Positions 35,101 to 48,704 of a stretch of DNA of 64,000 nucleotides are shown one piece after another. Source of the stretch: Chaetorhynchus papuensis. Its lineage: Eukaryota; Chordata; Aves; Passeriformes; Rhipiduridae. Position numbers and translations under genes: made by a program. The notes under the pieces were generated by a model. The model did not search any database, was not told where the DNA came from, and saw only the letters and a list, made by a program, of their open reading frames with translations. Every line of letters starts with the position of its first letter. The first letter of the stretch is position 1. The stretch spans positions 1,488,001 to 1,552,000 of the forward strand of contig VWYX01000014.1 of assembly GCA_013396525.1 (NCBI GenBank). The letters are read 5' to 3'.

Positions 35101-38100
35101 ATACTTAGAAAATAGGTCTTCGAAAACAGAACATCGACTGCAGTCTCTTAAGTTTGCTGTTTGTGTGAATCTCAAATTAGGTTTGAAAAAGTGAAGAAAA
35201 CAAATTGTTTCCTGTGAAAACTTAGTTCACATTACATACCAATCACTCAGAATTAAGAACTTTTCATCAGGGAAGAGAAAAGAAGCAAAATATTTAATTT
35301 CTTTAATTGATACTCATTTTTCCTTCAACTGTGTACATCGTTCTCGGTACATCTTTCAGATTCTGGAGAAGTCTTACTCCTGCTTTTCCTAATTCTTTTT
35401 TTTTCTGGATGGCTTTGCAAAATTTGCAAGAATTTGCAACAGCTTTCTTTTAAATTCCTAGAGTCTAAATAAACTACTTAAGCAAAACCACAGATTCTGT
35501 TGCATGTTAGGATGATAAACTTCACATGATTCATCACCCAAGTGAAGAGGCTTTTGATCAAGTCTACAGTTCTTTGTTCTTGGTTTAACAAAGTTAATGA
35601 AAGTTATGTGTACAGAGCACCAACTGTCAATGGGTTTCAGTGGGCATGGCCCCTTTTCTTTGTTTTATCCACCCTTGAACCGTTCAACTGCTTTCAAACA
35701 TCCCTTCTACTTCTTCCTGTTCCTGATTTTTGATCTTTTTTTTTCAATGAGCCTTCTCGTTTGAGTTGGCCTCCCCTATTCCACGTTCTGTGCCAAAGCT
35801 TCAGGTTACAGAGGAAGGCCCAATAAATCCCTGTAGTCGTAAGCTGAATTGTGTTCACTTAGTCCTGAGCAAAATTAATAGCATGAGGGGTTTTAAGTAG
35901 GTTTAAACAAATTCAGGGAGAATGGAATTTCCAGAAATACTGGCTAGAAGTTCTAAATTCTAGAAATTTAGACATCTTAACCAAGTGATAACTTAGTGTG
36001 AACAGGCAGAACTGATTTTTCTTTCCCCATGCCCAAACTGAGTTTCCAGAATGTGTGACTTGGGGTGGATTTTCACACAAATTGACAAAAAACCACTTCT
36101 GACATAAATGAAGAAAGCATTAGGGCTTTATCATAGACATTTTATATATGATTTTGTTTCATGTCCTAATCATAAGTGGATATTCTGGTGAAATTCATCT
36201 TTCCTACATGGAAGAATTATTGTGAAGGTGCTCATCTTAAAAAGATTCATCCTAAAAAGTTATATTTGACAACTCTGTAGGCAACTTAAAGCTGATCTTT
36301 TAATGAGAAATGTCAGACAACAAAGAAATTCACCCACCAAAGCTCTCTGGGTTTTATTCTCTGCGTGGTAAAGGCTCTTTTTTGCAGGTAAGACTCATTT
36401 CCTACAGAAAGTCTTTGAAATTGTACCTTCTTACAGAATTTGCTGAAATAAAACAGAGCAAGCATTTTGTTTTAAAACACTTGAATGGTTAAATATTGTT
36501 TTGGATTAAATGAAAATTCCTAATTCTGTGTTGAAAGTTGCTGCTTCGTTCTGCTGAAGTATCTTGCTTTGTGAAAGGGATGTGTTAAAAGCATTAATGA
36601 ATTCACATGGAGGTAGCTAGTGTTACACCCATTTACTACGTGACCTCTGAATTTGTAAAGGGTTACCAAATTACTGATGTATTAACTGATTGTTAGCATG
36701 TTAACAGATGGCTTATAACCAAATCTAATATGATCTATTGATGTCCTTAGGAAGCATTAAGGTGTGTAATAACCAAGTGTGTATAGCACACTTTGTGGGT
36801 TGGAAATTTTTTTAAACTACTTATAAAGATAACTTTTAGTTTTAAATCATGATGTCCACAACGGTTTGACCTCATTATTTCACCTCACTAAATAATTATC
36901 TTGCTTATGTATTCTCTCCAGGATCATATTGTTTCTTCCTGTGACAATTGAAAAAAAAAAAGAGAACAGCGAGACCTCTCAGAGTAACTGAAAGGGTTTT
37001 TCTTAAAACTCACAAAGCCTAAGTAGCAGCTGACTGTGCAGCAGGAAGACTAAGACAGAACAAGAGAGTAGAGGAAACAAAAGTCAGGAACAAGAAAAAG
37101 TAGGACTTTTATAGTACAGAATGAAAAGGAAGCTGTGGCATTTTCAAATGTGGCAATCCAACGTGACAATATACTCATTCACTTTCTGTGGACGAGAATT
37201 TCTGCAAATAGAATCTTGCAAAGTTTGGGCCAGGTTCAACTTTTAGTGGTAAGGGTCCTCAGGTGGGTGGCTTCTGCTACTTTTGGCTGCTAAGAAGTGA
37301 AGCTGTACCTGTGACTTCTGAGTAAAGAAATCAGCCATAATTGTCAGCAGATTTTCCTAGTGATGTTTTGATGCAAGTTTCTGCAGACAGTCCTACCTCC
37401 CTTGTCTAAACAGGAACGCACTCTTCTGACATGGTTTTACAAAGTAGTAGATTACTTATGTAACAGTTTTTTCTTGCTAGGCAAGGGAGAAGTACCTGAA
37501 ATTGTGTATGCCATTCAAAACTAATTGAAAATTGATTGTAGTAAGTTTTACAGGTTTTTGGAAGAACCTTCACTTTGTAAAGAAACTGGAAGGTTTTCAT
37601 GCTATTTCACTTGCACAGTAGCCTTGTTTGAATATAAACTTGAACTGGTGAATGTCTCAAAATATAGCTCAGTCCTTGGCTCCACTAGACACGTACAGCA
37701 AGGAAAATTAATTTAAAAGGACAAATACAGTGAAAATAGCTTTTTTAATGAATACAGGTGTGCATAGATGCAAAAGGCAACCATATGAGATGCATAGTTT
37801 TTCATACAACCTATAATTTTGTTTACCTTTTCATATGTAACATTTATAATTGTCTAGAAATCAACTAAAAACCTCTTGTATTTTTCCTTTCTGTGTTATT
37901 CTTTCTGGTTGATGAGGTTCCAGTTTATAGTGAAGATTGACTCCTTGAGGTCATGACCTTGTAGGTAGTGCTATTAAATATCAGTCTGCTCTGCTGCAGT
38001 TTTTCAGTTCTTTTTGTATGATGAGATTATCTCCTCTGGGTTGATGATAGCTTGTAAATATTATTATTATTGTTTCTACTTTAATAACCGACATTACTCA

Positions 38101-41100
38101 TTTCAAGTATCTCAAGTGATGTCAACAAAACTGGTCTCAAGATTTGCCTTTAAGAAACTGCATTATTCAGTTTTCTTTAGCAGATTCTGTTGAGCACTAG
38201 CAATTCTTTCCCATTTTGCCATTTTCTTTCTTCCCTCAATTGCACTGGTTACTTTTTTGTCCCCATTTATGTGGTTACTTTGCCTGTAGCACCGTGTGAA
38301 ATGCTCTATGGAAGTCCTCATTAGATCAGCATATCCTAATCTTTCAAGAACCAGGAATCATCTTTTCCAGGGTATTGCATCAGTAATGCATAATGCTACA
38401 TTATTTCTGCACTGGAGTTCAAAAGAGAAGAAATCCTTGAATTTCAGTCATAAAAACTAGAAAGAGTGTTTGTCATCTCTAGTTTCATATCCTGTTTCAG
38501 TTATTGCAGTTCTTTCATTTTTATTTTGTGGGTCAGATAACATACAGTACTGACATTGTTAGCTGGACTAGCTTTAGTGGTTCCACTGACTGTGTTACTG
38601 ACTTTGGCTCCTTTTGATTACGATGTTGCCATGCACCTCATCTGTTATTGAGCTGGATAGACGATATTGCTTTCTCTTACTATTTATCTGTCTTCTCTGT
38701 TTACCCTTGTTTACCTGATTTTCTTCTGTGAATGTGAAGACCAGTTATGGAGGCTACATTGTTTTCTCCTGACTTCTTCTGGTGTTTTTTAATTTTTTTA
38801 TCAGTCTTGCTAGAATTTTTTCTAGACATTTATTGTCCAAGGTATTCATGCTGACCTTCTTACAGTTTCCCTGAATATACAAGTGGCTGAACATCCTGGT
38901 CCTTTCCTTGTAGCAGCATTTTCTTAAGATGCCTGTCAGTTTTTATTACCTTGTGCTAAAGAAAAAAAAAAAGGAGAAATTCTGTTGCAAATCAGGCAGG
39001 CTTTTATCTCAAGACATTTTTCCTGTCTGGAGCAATCTTTACTAAATTTGCCATGTGCTAATCAGTTTAGCTCTTATGATGTAAAAGGAGAGTGCTTTTC
39101 TTGCTCCCATGAATATGGTTTTCAATTTCTGCATAAAGGTTTCCTTTTGGTTAATTGGCTGTTCACACTTGTACTTGTGTATCTTGTAAGTGATTCTGAA
39201 TTATTTTAATTAAATCCAAATGTGCAGCAGTAATTTGAATGCATAACACCTACCTGACAACACAACTGCTTATGGCCTCTTCTTATCTAAGAGGAAGAAT
39301 TTTTTTATTCTGGTTATTTTAAAGAATTTAACATAAGTATTCAGGCACTTTATACATGATACAGTTAGTTATTCTTTTCCTCATGTCCTGTATGCCTTTA
39401 AGCCCCTTAGGCAATAAAAGATGGAAGTATGCCCAGTGTGATTCCGTTACTATTTTAATATATTATCTTATGAAGTAATATATTTAATAAATTAATTCTG
39501 AGTTTATTATTGAGGTTTTTTTCATACATGGGATGATTCATTATTTGCAACTGGAAAAATTCCTTTGTTTATAACATTTAATCTGAAATTAAAATGCTTG
39601 CATATAATTGATCTGAAGAGTTGCTTCTAATTAAAATATAATTTTGGACTGGGATTTTTTTTGCTCTGCTTCTGCCCTTCCTTCCTCTAAGTGGAGCTTA
39701 ATGTTGCAAGTGATCTTTGTCTTGCTACTGTCTGCTGTTTCCTGCCTGTTCAGTTGCATGACTATATGCAGCCTTTGGTAATTTTGCAGATGATCAAATA
39801 CTTAATAGCAAATATTTTTAAATTAGGGTTTCTAACATAATGACACTTTAGGAAAAGGTTTGCCTGATATCTCACTGGCTATACAGGAGTCTTCAGCTCA
39901 TGTTTAGAAGTAGGTGCACAGCTTGTGAAAGCCTGTAGTTCAGTTTCCCTTACAAGAAGGTGTCTGAGACATCTTGGGATTCTATGATTGATTACGTCCT
40001 TGATAAAGTCCCAGGATGGACAACATTTGCTGCCTAACTATTCTCAGTCCCATTAGGAAGAAGGTGACAGAGTGGATTGTTGTGTGCCACAATTTTTCAT
40101 GCATATTAATCATGCTGTAATAGTACAAAGTTAGGACTTGGGTAGTTCACATGAGTAATTGGTAATTAATTAGTAATTAAAAGTATATTGCAACTAATAG
40201 GTTAAACTTTTTCTTTAAATCCTGCTGGATGCAAAGTGACATCACACTGCAAAGGTCACCTCCTTGTCTTCTCTGGGAGCTGTTTTTCATTGCGAGTGTT
40301 TCTGGCCCGGTTCAGGCCTATCAGTAAATATTGGTGAGTGACCCCAGTTCCCCCCAGCCCTTATGAACAACGATCCCCACTATACCAGTCATGTTCTGAA
40401 ATGGAACATGACTGTCCTCTCTAAGGATAACTCTCCAAACCTGTAGGTGAGGATCTTGTCCTGTGTGAACAGATGAAACTTGGTACCTCTCTTTTGTTGA
40501 AATAACTACTGGAGTTCTGACACCTACAAGATTTTTGTCAGGAGGCACTATTTCCTGAGCACAAGAGAAATGGAACTGGAGCGTGACTTGAAATGTACCA
40601 GTTAGATATTATTTTAGTCACATTTTTCTTAAATGAGTTGGGGTGAGAGACAATATTTTATTTGTCATCAGGCTTAAACATTTCAGTGACACTTTTTTCC
40701 CCTCTTACCAATATATTCCTTGTCACTGATGATCCGTAACTGTAGACAAAACCACTGTTTCAGAGAAATCCTTAAGTCTCCTTTTCTTGGTGGCCACAGT
40801 AAGTGAAGCTACTGGGCAATGGTGCTCAGACATCTCTGACAGTGGTTACTTGTGTTCTTTTCTATCTCCCATTTTGTCTCATTATGCCATCATACCATGA
40901 GACAGTCTGTAAATCTTTGAGACAATAGCTTCCTTGTACAATATGTCTCTACTGTCTTTTACATTCTGTGGTCCACCCTGCGAAGTTTGGTTATTCAGAT
41001 CCTTTCATGTTGTAGCATCCCCAGTACTCCCTCCTCCCTTGCATCTCTGTAGTGCTTTCATTTTGTGATTTGAGGTTTGCACTTGTGCTGATTTGTCTGG

Positions 41101-41617
41101 CAAGGAGTTCTTAGGTCAATGTTAGTTTTCCCTTGCTATGGGATACGGGCAACGTTCTACTGAACAGAGCAGTAGAAGCCCAAAGGTAACTTATCAGTGC
41201 TGAACTCTTGCACAGCAGGCCAATGAACCAGTTAAATTATGTCATTTTAATAGCTCAAGGGTATAATGAATGGGCTTGTAAATTCTATTGCTGACATCTT
41301 TTTTTTTCCACTTGCTTGTTTTTGTGAATTGATGGTCATCTTGGGTGTAACTACTTTAATCCTATATTTTACAAGTGCTAGAACCATTTGTTACTGGAAT
41401 CAGTAACTATAATAGAAAGTGGATACATCAGCTTTCTGAGGTGCATTCAGCAGCAGGACTAATGAGCAGATTTTTATCTAAAGCATCACATTGAACAAAA
41501 TATGACTAAACATAAATCCTGTCACTGAGTGCTCAGTCAGTTGTACTGTCTGCAGATCATTCCCTACTGTAGTGTAATGGCTGTGAAAATAATGGATGTT
41601 TTGTTGATTCCTCTGGG

Positions 41618-41649
41618 TTTTTTTTTTTTTTTGTTGTTGTTGTTGTTGT
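41618..41649 (+). repeat. T-run followed by (GTT)n
   Basis: Fifteen T residues are followed by GTTGTTGTTGTTGTTG and a G-run. It is simple sequence in CPEB3 intron 2. It could be the degraded tail of an antisense retroposon, but no element body is recognisable beside it. Confidence 0.9.
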
Positions 41650-43667
41650 GGGGGTTTTGTGTGGGTTTTTAAAATACATTGTTTAATTGTTTTCATGGCA
41701 AAAGATGATGTTTGAAATATTAATTGTATTATATTATCATATTTCTGTTTGTCAATATGGTAGCAAGGTAAAATATGGTGTTCCCCATTGGAGCTCTTTG
41801 TACTTTACTGTCCTTGAATGGAGAAATAGCACTAGTGGTCATGAAAATCGTATGCTTGGCATATTATAAAAATCTGTATTGGAAGAATAACTAAGTTATC
41901 CCCTCTATTTAGGAACATGCAGGGTAAATTCAATTACTTTCTTCCCCCCACTTTGCAGGCAAATATTGAATATTCAGGAACTTGACAGGATATTCTGTTT
42001 AGTGAGTATGATGCCAAGTCGTATAGCAATAAAGACTGAACTTTCTTATATATATTTTTTGAACATGTATTAAGGGTGTACAACAAGGGAAACTCAACTG
42101 CAAAGTAAAGAGACATTAGACCCGAATAACATATTTTTTATTAGTTTTTGTAATTCTATCTAATGCTGCTTGTATCTCTTCCTATTTCTGTGCTTTTTAG
42201 TTAATCTGAAAAAAAAATTACAAACATTTCACTAAAACCTTTTAGAACTGAGAATTTGTAAGGGGTTAAAGTTTGAATACAACTTTACCTTTCTTTGTAG
42301 AAAAATTGCTTGAGTAGGTCAAGTTTTCAAGGCGTTTGGATTCAGTCCGAGTTCTTGCATGTTAACTATAAAAGTTTATGTAACACAGACAAGGGGACTA
42401 AATATTAACTAGAGTTTTGAAATGTTATTTTTCAAATGACATGGAAATGTTTCCATAATCTATATACAGTTAGATATTGTTTTATATTTGTATTAAACTT
42501 CCTTATTTTTCTTAGAAGCCTTCTAAATAAGCTTAAAAAAATTCACCTTTTGCCCAGTGAACTTCTGAACACCTATGAAAATAAAATGTGCTACAGCTGG
42601 TAATGTTGAGAAAAGACAAATGTATGAGAAGTTGATGTGTTCTCTGCACATTCCAAAAGCAACAGTAACATAAGAAAACATTCCCCAATTTGTTCCAGTA
42701 AAGGAACACAATAAATCCAGCTTAGTTTACTACTACCCACAATTAACTGGAAAGATAAAAAAGAAAGTGGAATTCAAATAAAATTCCATTAAGACTTGGT
42801 GTTAGTATCTATGCCTCATTATGGGCATAGACAAATTTACCCTATTGTTCCATCCTACCTACATTTTATGTCTTATTTGTTTTGTTTTATTCCATATTTT
42901 TATTAAATCCAGTATAAGGAAGAATTACTGACATTTCTGGTTGTTCTAGTTCTGCGTGCATCTGGGTTGTCAGTCATGTTGTTGTTGGCAGCATTCCAGC
43001 ACCAATCTGCAAAGGAAATAACACTTGCTATTTGCAATTTTTTTTCTTTTGTACAGTGATAATTTTACTTCACCACGTGACCATATTCCTCAGATTTCCT
43101 ATATTTTGAAAGACTTTTTTTTAACTTCACTGAGCATGCAAGTGGGATTGCATCCCAGCTGAAGCTGCGAGAAGTGAAGGACTGCGCAGCGAGCATTTAG
43201 AGCATGCTGTATGTGATCATTCATGTGCACCATCATGGCATGTTGGGCATGTCCCAAGCTAAACTTCAGAATACTTTTTTTTTTTTTTTTTTTGCAGTTT
43301 TTGGTTTTGCTGTTTTGAATTGAGATACTGAAACAAGACAAACTTGTTTTCCTCGTGTTCTTAGTAATAACCTGTGCTGCAGGTGCTAGAACAGAGTGAG
43401 CGAGCCCTGTTTGAAACAGTGCTGGCATTTTACCCTGTATTTATTCAAAGCTGTGCTTCCATTGACTTCAGCTTTAGTTGGCAATGCTTAGCAATCCTGT
43501 CCAGCCAAATCCAGGTTTATGTTGGGCACAGAACAAAACACAGCAGTGACCCCTGTGAAGAAGTTTGCATTGATAGGAAAGTTGTTTAAGCTGTAAGAGT
43601 TTTAGCTGTTCCCTAGATCTCATTCCTCTGATCGAAATACTACATGTAATGTCAGAGGCTCTGATGG

Positions 43668-43688
43668 CTCCTGTGAGACTCACAGGAG
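43668..43688. repeat. 21-bp inverted repeat with 1-nt centre
   Basis: Arms CTCCTGTGAG and CTCACAGGAG are perfect complements separated by a single A. This gives a 10-bp cruciform or RNA hairpin-capable palindrome inside CPEB3 intron 2. It matches no site I know. Confidence 0.9.
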
Positions 43689-45912
43689 TTGTGGTATTCT
43701 GGAAACAGTTAATATTTCAGTGAATCGAAGCCATCTTGTTGCTCAGCAGAGTTGGGTTGCGTTGTGCCACATACTGGTGCAGAAAGCTGAAAAATCTAGG
43801 GCAGCATGAAAATGTAGAACACTGAAATAAATTACTGAAACTGAGATAGTGTTAAGAATATAGGAAGCTTGGAAGCTTAGTAGAACGTCAGTGAACTGAA
43901 ATCTGTAGGCGCAGGGAAATGTATCTTTGGGAGGGTCTAGATACCTGAGGATTTGTTGCTTGCACAGTAAAAAATATGCAGATGAGGGGGATCTCTCAAG
44001 TCCATGTGTATTTTATGCTATAGATGTAGATGACCATGCCAGCCAGGATTTAACACATGCAGCCGTGTGTTCCATGGTTAAGGATCCTGAGTATGGGTGA
44101 TAGCTAGGCTTGGGCAACGTGTGTTAGATTGCTGACGTGTGTTCTCATGGTAAAACCTGTCACTTTTCAACTGTACTTTAATAATTAATGGTCAAGTGTC
44201 TTTTCTGCCATTATCCTCTGCAGAGACAAAAGAAAATTATACAGCTTCAGGTTTTGGAGCAAGATGCATGTTCTCCATGTCTCTGCCATGGGATAGGTCA
44301 GCCATTTCCTTTTTTAGCTCATTAGTTCCAATTACTTTGGGCTGCCTTTTCAAGCTGAGAGAGTTAGTAAGGAAATCAGGCTGTATTAAGATCCACTTCT
44401 CACCTGTTACGATCCTAGCTATAGATCTGGTTTTGACATTGTCATCCAACATTGTCATCCATGATGTAGTCATATATTTTTTTTCTCACTCTTTATCTTT
44501 CACTCTCAACAGTAAAGACATGGTTTGTGTATCTACTGGGAGGGAACTGAAGTAATGGTTGTTATGCCCTGCCCTTACATGCCTGTGCTGTGAGTCTGAA
44601 GGGGGCAGAACAAAAGCTACCACATTACAGGGTACAAAAAATGGGAAAAAGTTATTTTTATTTCAAATGTTACAAATGTGTCAGTACTTCAGGTACTGCT
44701 CAGTAATATTTGTTTCATGATTAAGATAACTTTCAAAGTTACTTTTCCCCTCCTGGGATTTGCTGATGCACTTATTACAACTCAGCCATCTCCTGGAATA
44801 AGCAACACAGGCATCTGTCCTAGAGATAAACAGACCTCTTCAAAGCACTGTTCCGATTCATTCCTAGAGCTTGTTCATTATGTGTGTTGGATGGAGACTG
44901 GACACCTCAGAATAATTATCATGTTTGTGTAATTAAAGACTAGCATAATACATATGCACAAAAGTGTAAGATTCAGATAAAGTGCACATTGTTGTATTTT
45001 CTCATTTTATTTTGGTGTATTCACTCTGCAGTAATTTTTGGCAGTTACTCTTTGGTTTTTACTTCTTTAAAATTAAAATATTATAGACACTGTATTATGT
45101 GACATTTTAAATTGGCCTTACAAGTAAGATATTTAGCAGTAGAAAGTTGAGACCTAACTCCAACTAAAGGTCTGTTTCACTTTGTGATCCTTCAAAAATC
45201 TGATCCTGATACGCATTTGTAATTTTTCACTATTCTTAACATGTCCACTTTGAGGAAGTCTGTGGCATGGATGAAGGAACAGATAACAGCCGTGAAGGGC
45301 TGGAATTTAAAGTTTTGGGATGCATGTCTTCTCTAAGAACTCCTACTACTAAACTGTTTTTCTTTCTTTCAAGACTAGAGAATTCTAAGAACTGTAATAT
45401 GCTGCCATATACACCAGTAGCTGACAAGGACGGAGCTGCTGTCTGCACACAGCAGAAGTACAATCCAACATGGGCAGGCTAGACTTAATCTTTTGCTGAC
45501 TTAATGATTTTTCTGTAGCCAAAGGCAGTGCCTGGTAGCTGGAGATTTCTCTTTTATCCATAATGCAGTTTATCTAAGTAGGTCTTAGGAGCTTTGTCTT
45601 CTTTAGGAAGATATCCCTGCGAATTTTCCAGACTTGCTGGATTTTCAAATTTCTTTCCTAAGTTACTTATTAAGCTTTATCACTCTGTATTTTGTATATA
45701 TTTTGATTTTAGTTCACGGTCCTAGTCCCAGAACTTCCTTGCAAAGTTCTCGTGAGCTGGTAAGGACCTTTATGAATTGTTTATGTTGTTGGGATTGTTT
45801 GGCAATGGGTTGGTGGCCTATGGAAACAATGCAAAGGGCAAATCCAGGAGATGGAACAGTATCAGCTCACAAAACCAGGAGAACCTGTTTATGCTGAGAA
45901 ATGGGGAAACAT

Positions 45913-45914
<2 letters not shown>

Positions 45915-45961
<47 letters not shown>
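45915..45961 (+). repeat. (GT)n microsatellite
   Basis: About 23 uninterrupted GT units lie in CPEB3 intron 2, with the GT on the transcribed (sense) strand. It is likely polymorphic. GT/GU repeats may bind CELF or TDP-43-type proteins in RNA, but this copy is 2.6 kb from the nearest exon. Confidence 0.97.
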
Positions 45962-45964
<3 letters not shown>

Positions 45965-47570
45965 AAGCACCAGTTGTCTTGGAAGAAATTGCTGAATTTA
46001 GAAAACAGTTTTCAAATCTGCTGAGTACAAATGAATTACTACTGAAATGAAAGCTACTGAGAAAAATGGTAATAGCCCTTTTATTTAGGAGCTAGAATGT
46101 TAGCCCTTACTTGTGTTTTATCACCCACACTGCAAAGTCTGTAGTCAGCACACGTTATACTTATGCACTGCCACAACATACTCGTAAAATCTGTTGCGTC
46201 TAAAATTTGCTTTACTAGATTTATCTTGCTCAAGTACTGTAATGGGAAGTGTTATAATTGCCTGGTAAAGGGTTTTGATTAAATTGATCTTCCTGTATCT
46301 AATGTAGGTCTCTGTTAATCTTGAAAAAATATTGCAGGTTTGTATGCCCCTTAAAAGGTTATGAAGATGCAGCATTCTAACAAGCCCGCCCTGCCTAACC
46401 TTGCCGTGACTACGATTTCTTTCTCCCTTTTTCTGCTTGTGTCCATGTGCACAGCTTTTTGGCAGGTTACAGAACAAAGTAGGACCTCCCAGGGATTTGC
46501 TGCTATAGTAGCATAGTTAAAACATAACATACATATGTTAATAAAAGACAATTAAATTCAATTTGTAGGCTGAGTCCTCGTCTGAACTCACGCCTTCCGA
46601 CCTCTAAGACTGTAATCTCAGGAATGTTTAAAGTTGGAGTAAACCATCATTGTGGCAAAAGCAGCAGTCCTGCCCTTTTGCTCTCCTGCCAGTGTTGGTT
46701 TTGCCAGCTCAGCTCTGCTATGGCTGTATAGTAAACCAGATCAGGGCACACATCTGACTGAAAAATACTTCCTTACCCCTATTTAGGATATAAGCTGTAT
46801 CTTTGCATTCATATTTTCTCTTCAGAAAGATGTTATAGTTGGGTATTGAAGCATCTGAGCTCTTTACTTATATGCAGTACATGAATCTAAAAGAGGCAAA
46901 TAAAGACAACAAAAATTCTTTTTTTGAAGGAATGATATAGATTCTATTTAATCAATTAGCAAATATATATCACTAGAAAGGATTTTTTTCACATCGAAGT
47001 TGACACTTTTTCTTTTCAATTTAGCCTTGCATTTGTTTTTAAGGAAGTGAATATGAAATAAAACAAACTCTTCTCTCCTACCGCATATTACTAAGAAGTG
47101 GGTTGTTTTAACCAAAATAAAGTTTTCACAGTATTAGAAATTGGGTCTTCAGTTAATAGAGTAGATACTGTGCGAACATGAAATTTTTGACAGTAAGATT
47201 ATCTGTATTTCAGAGTTTTCTGTAACAGCAAGCTTTTAGTGATGTGTATTTATATTTTAATGCTAGGAATATTAAAAGAAAGCTTAATTTATACCAGTGA
47301 ACTCAATTCTCTCCTTTACTTTTATTTAAAGACAACCTAAGAATAAGAGAGTTCAAGAGAAATAATATTTATGAAGACAAAACTTTTATTATCTTTTCTA
47401 TGGATACTTCTGCTTTTTCTCTGAGGATTTTAAATTTTAGTTTTTTAATCAAGAATATCTTCTAGTAACCAGCATGTGAAAAACATTGTTCCAGGAATTG
47501 TGGGAGCATATTACAACAAAAGTTTCAGTTTGCAGAGTAGGATGTTATACCACTCCTTATCAACTGTAGC

Positions 47571-47640
47571 ATAATATATATACATACATATATGTATATA
47601 TACATACATGCATATATACATATGTACATAATATATATAC
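47571..47640. repeat. TA/CATA/TGTA simple repeat
   Basis: Alternating purine-pyrimidine sequence (ATATATACATACATATATG and similar) spans about 70 bp. It is low complexity and partly self-complementary, and is likely unstable in length. Confidence 0.92.
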
Positions 47641-48516
47641 AACCTCCTCCCTTTTTTTTAATGGTAGTGATGAGAATAGGAAAACAAATGTTTTTTTAGC
47701 AACAGGATGACTACAAGGGGCCATTCTGTTATGCTGTCTCATGGTGTACAGTACTCTAGATACATTGATAGATTGTCCCCTCCGTGGGATTGTTCCTGAA
47801 CTTTGAAACTAGTTGTTCTAGTAGGCCTGTTAAAGACTGATTCTGGTTTTTGTTTTTCTTTTCTTTTTCCCTTTTACTTCCAAAAGCAGAAGCAGAACTA
47901 CAGTGAATTAAAAATGGGAGATTCAAACAGTACAAACCAACCCTTGCTGAGGTTTTTGAGTGCCCTACAGTGGAAGTGTTGTCCTAGGTTGCCTTTATTT
48001 TTTCGTGCACCTAGTGTACTTTCCTTAAACCTGTCAGATTAATGTTAGACATTTGAAGAATTAATTGGTACTTTCTGGAACAAAGGTGGCTGCTGGTGTC
48101 TTGAGCATTGCTTGCTTCCGCTCTGATACTAAGATAGCACAGTGACAGAAGGCAGATGTTGAAGCTGTAAACCAAAAATCTCTGAAACAATTTCACTTCT
48201 CCAGTGTAAGCATTAATATTGCTTTATTTCTAAGTTGTTATTTAAATGATAATGTTTAGAATTAGCTATTGCTTGTATGTATATTTTTAGAAATATTTAA
48301 AAGCCTCTTTGCATAGCTGTACTGGTGAAAACGGCAGTTGCAAAATGAAGGGTATAATTTTAAACAACTGAAGACATATTTATAAATTCTTATCTTTTTC
48401 TCATAAAAAGTTCTTGTGAGAAGAAGTGTAGAATTGGATGCTGGGATTTATATAACAAGAAATGAGCCTATGTTAGAAAATTAAGCTTTTCAATAACTCT
48501 TGTTGTTTTCTTCTCC

Positions 48517-48537
48517 TTTTTTTTTTTTTTTTTTTTT
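48517..48537 (+). promoter_or_regulatory. CPEB3: Uninterrupted T21 polypyrimidine tract of the 48545 acceptor
   Basis: Twenty-one consecutive T residues precede CTTCTAG at the 48544/48545 junction. The tract makes this a strong U2AF-type acceptor. A mononucleotide run of this length is expected to vary between individuals. Confidence 0.85.
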
Positions 48538-48544
48538 CTTCTAG

Positions 48545-48704
48545 GACCGGAATAGGCCCTATGACACTTTTAACTTGCACTCTTTGGAAAATTCCTTAAT
48601 GGATATGATAAGGACTGATCATGAGCCTCTGAAAGGTAAACACTACCCTCCCAGTGGCCCACCAATGAGTTTCGCTGATATAATGTGGAGGAATCATTTT
48701 ACAG
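48545..48704 (+). CDS. CPEB3: CPEB3 coding exon (residues 300-352), with optional 69-nt end
   Basis: This exon continues CPEB3 in phase 0 with DRNRPYDTFNLHSLENSL and then MDMIRTDHEPLK, nearly identical to the mammalian protein as I recall it. The full exon goes on to GKHYPPSGPPMSFADIMWRN and ends in HFT plus one base, at ACAG|GTTAGG. Inside it, CTGAAAG|GTAAAC at 48635/48636 is a better-matching donor in the same phase. Using it removes exactly 69 nt (23 residues, 330-352). This equals the alternatively spliced B region described for CPEB3 isoforms, so the exon probably serves both forms. The function of the segment is not known from sequence; it lies between the disordered region and the RNA-recognition motifs. 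Confidence 0.96.
48636..48704 (+). other. CPEB3: Alternatively spliced B region of CPEB3 (69 nt)
   Basis: This segment is bounded by the internal donor GTAAAC at 48636 and the distal donor GTTAGG at 48705. Both leave one base of a Gly codon, so inclusion or skipping keeps the frame with the next exon (GG CGT ATG). The proximal donor matches the U1 consensus at +3 to +4 (GTAA) better than the distal one (GTTA), so the long form probably needs help from exonic elements. Confidence 0.8.

Larger units (their letters stand above)
29158..48544 (+). other. CPEB3: CPEB3 intron 2
   Basis: This is a 19.4-kb T-rich intron. In mammals the corresponding intron contains the HDV-like CPEB3 ribozyme, and no convincing counterpart is visible here. 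It contains a T15(GTT)n tract (41618-41649), a T19GCAG acceptor-like string (43275-43297), a 21-bp hairpin (43668-43688), a (GT)n microsatellite (45915-45961), and a TA/CATA repeat (47571-47640). Short ORFs are scattered and lack domains. No other gene is supported. Confidence 0.85.

Noticed and set aside
37860..38960. Extended T-rich region with text resembling an old retroposon
   Set aside because: No terminal repeat, tail or recognisable coding remnant could be identified. A repeat-library search is needed.
39930..40000. GGGATTCTATGATTG string resembling the CR1 3' terminus
   Set aside because: Only the short terminal motif matches, and the upstream sequence does not follow CR1. It is too weak to annotate.
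43275..43297. T19GCAG string resembling a strong splice acceptor
   Set aside because: No coding continuation or paired donor in a CPEB3-compatible phase is seen. It is probably a simple T-run.
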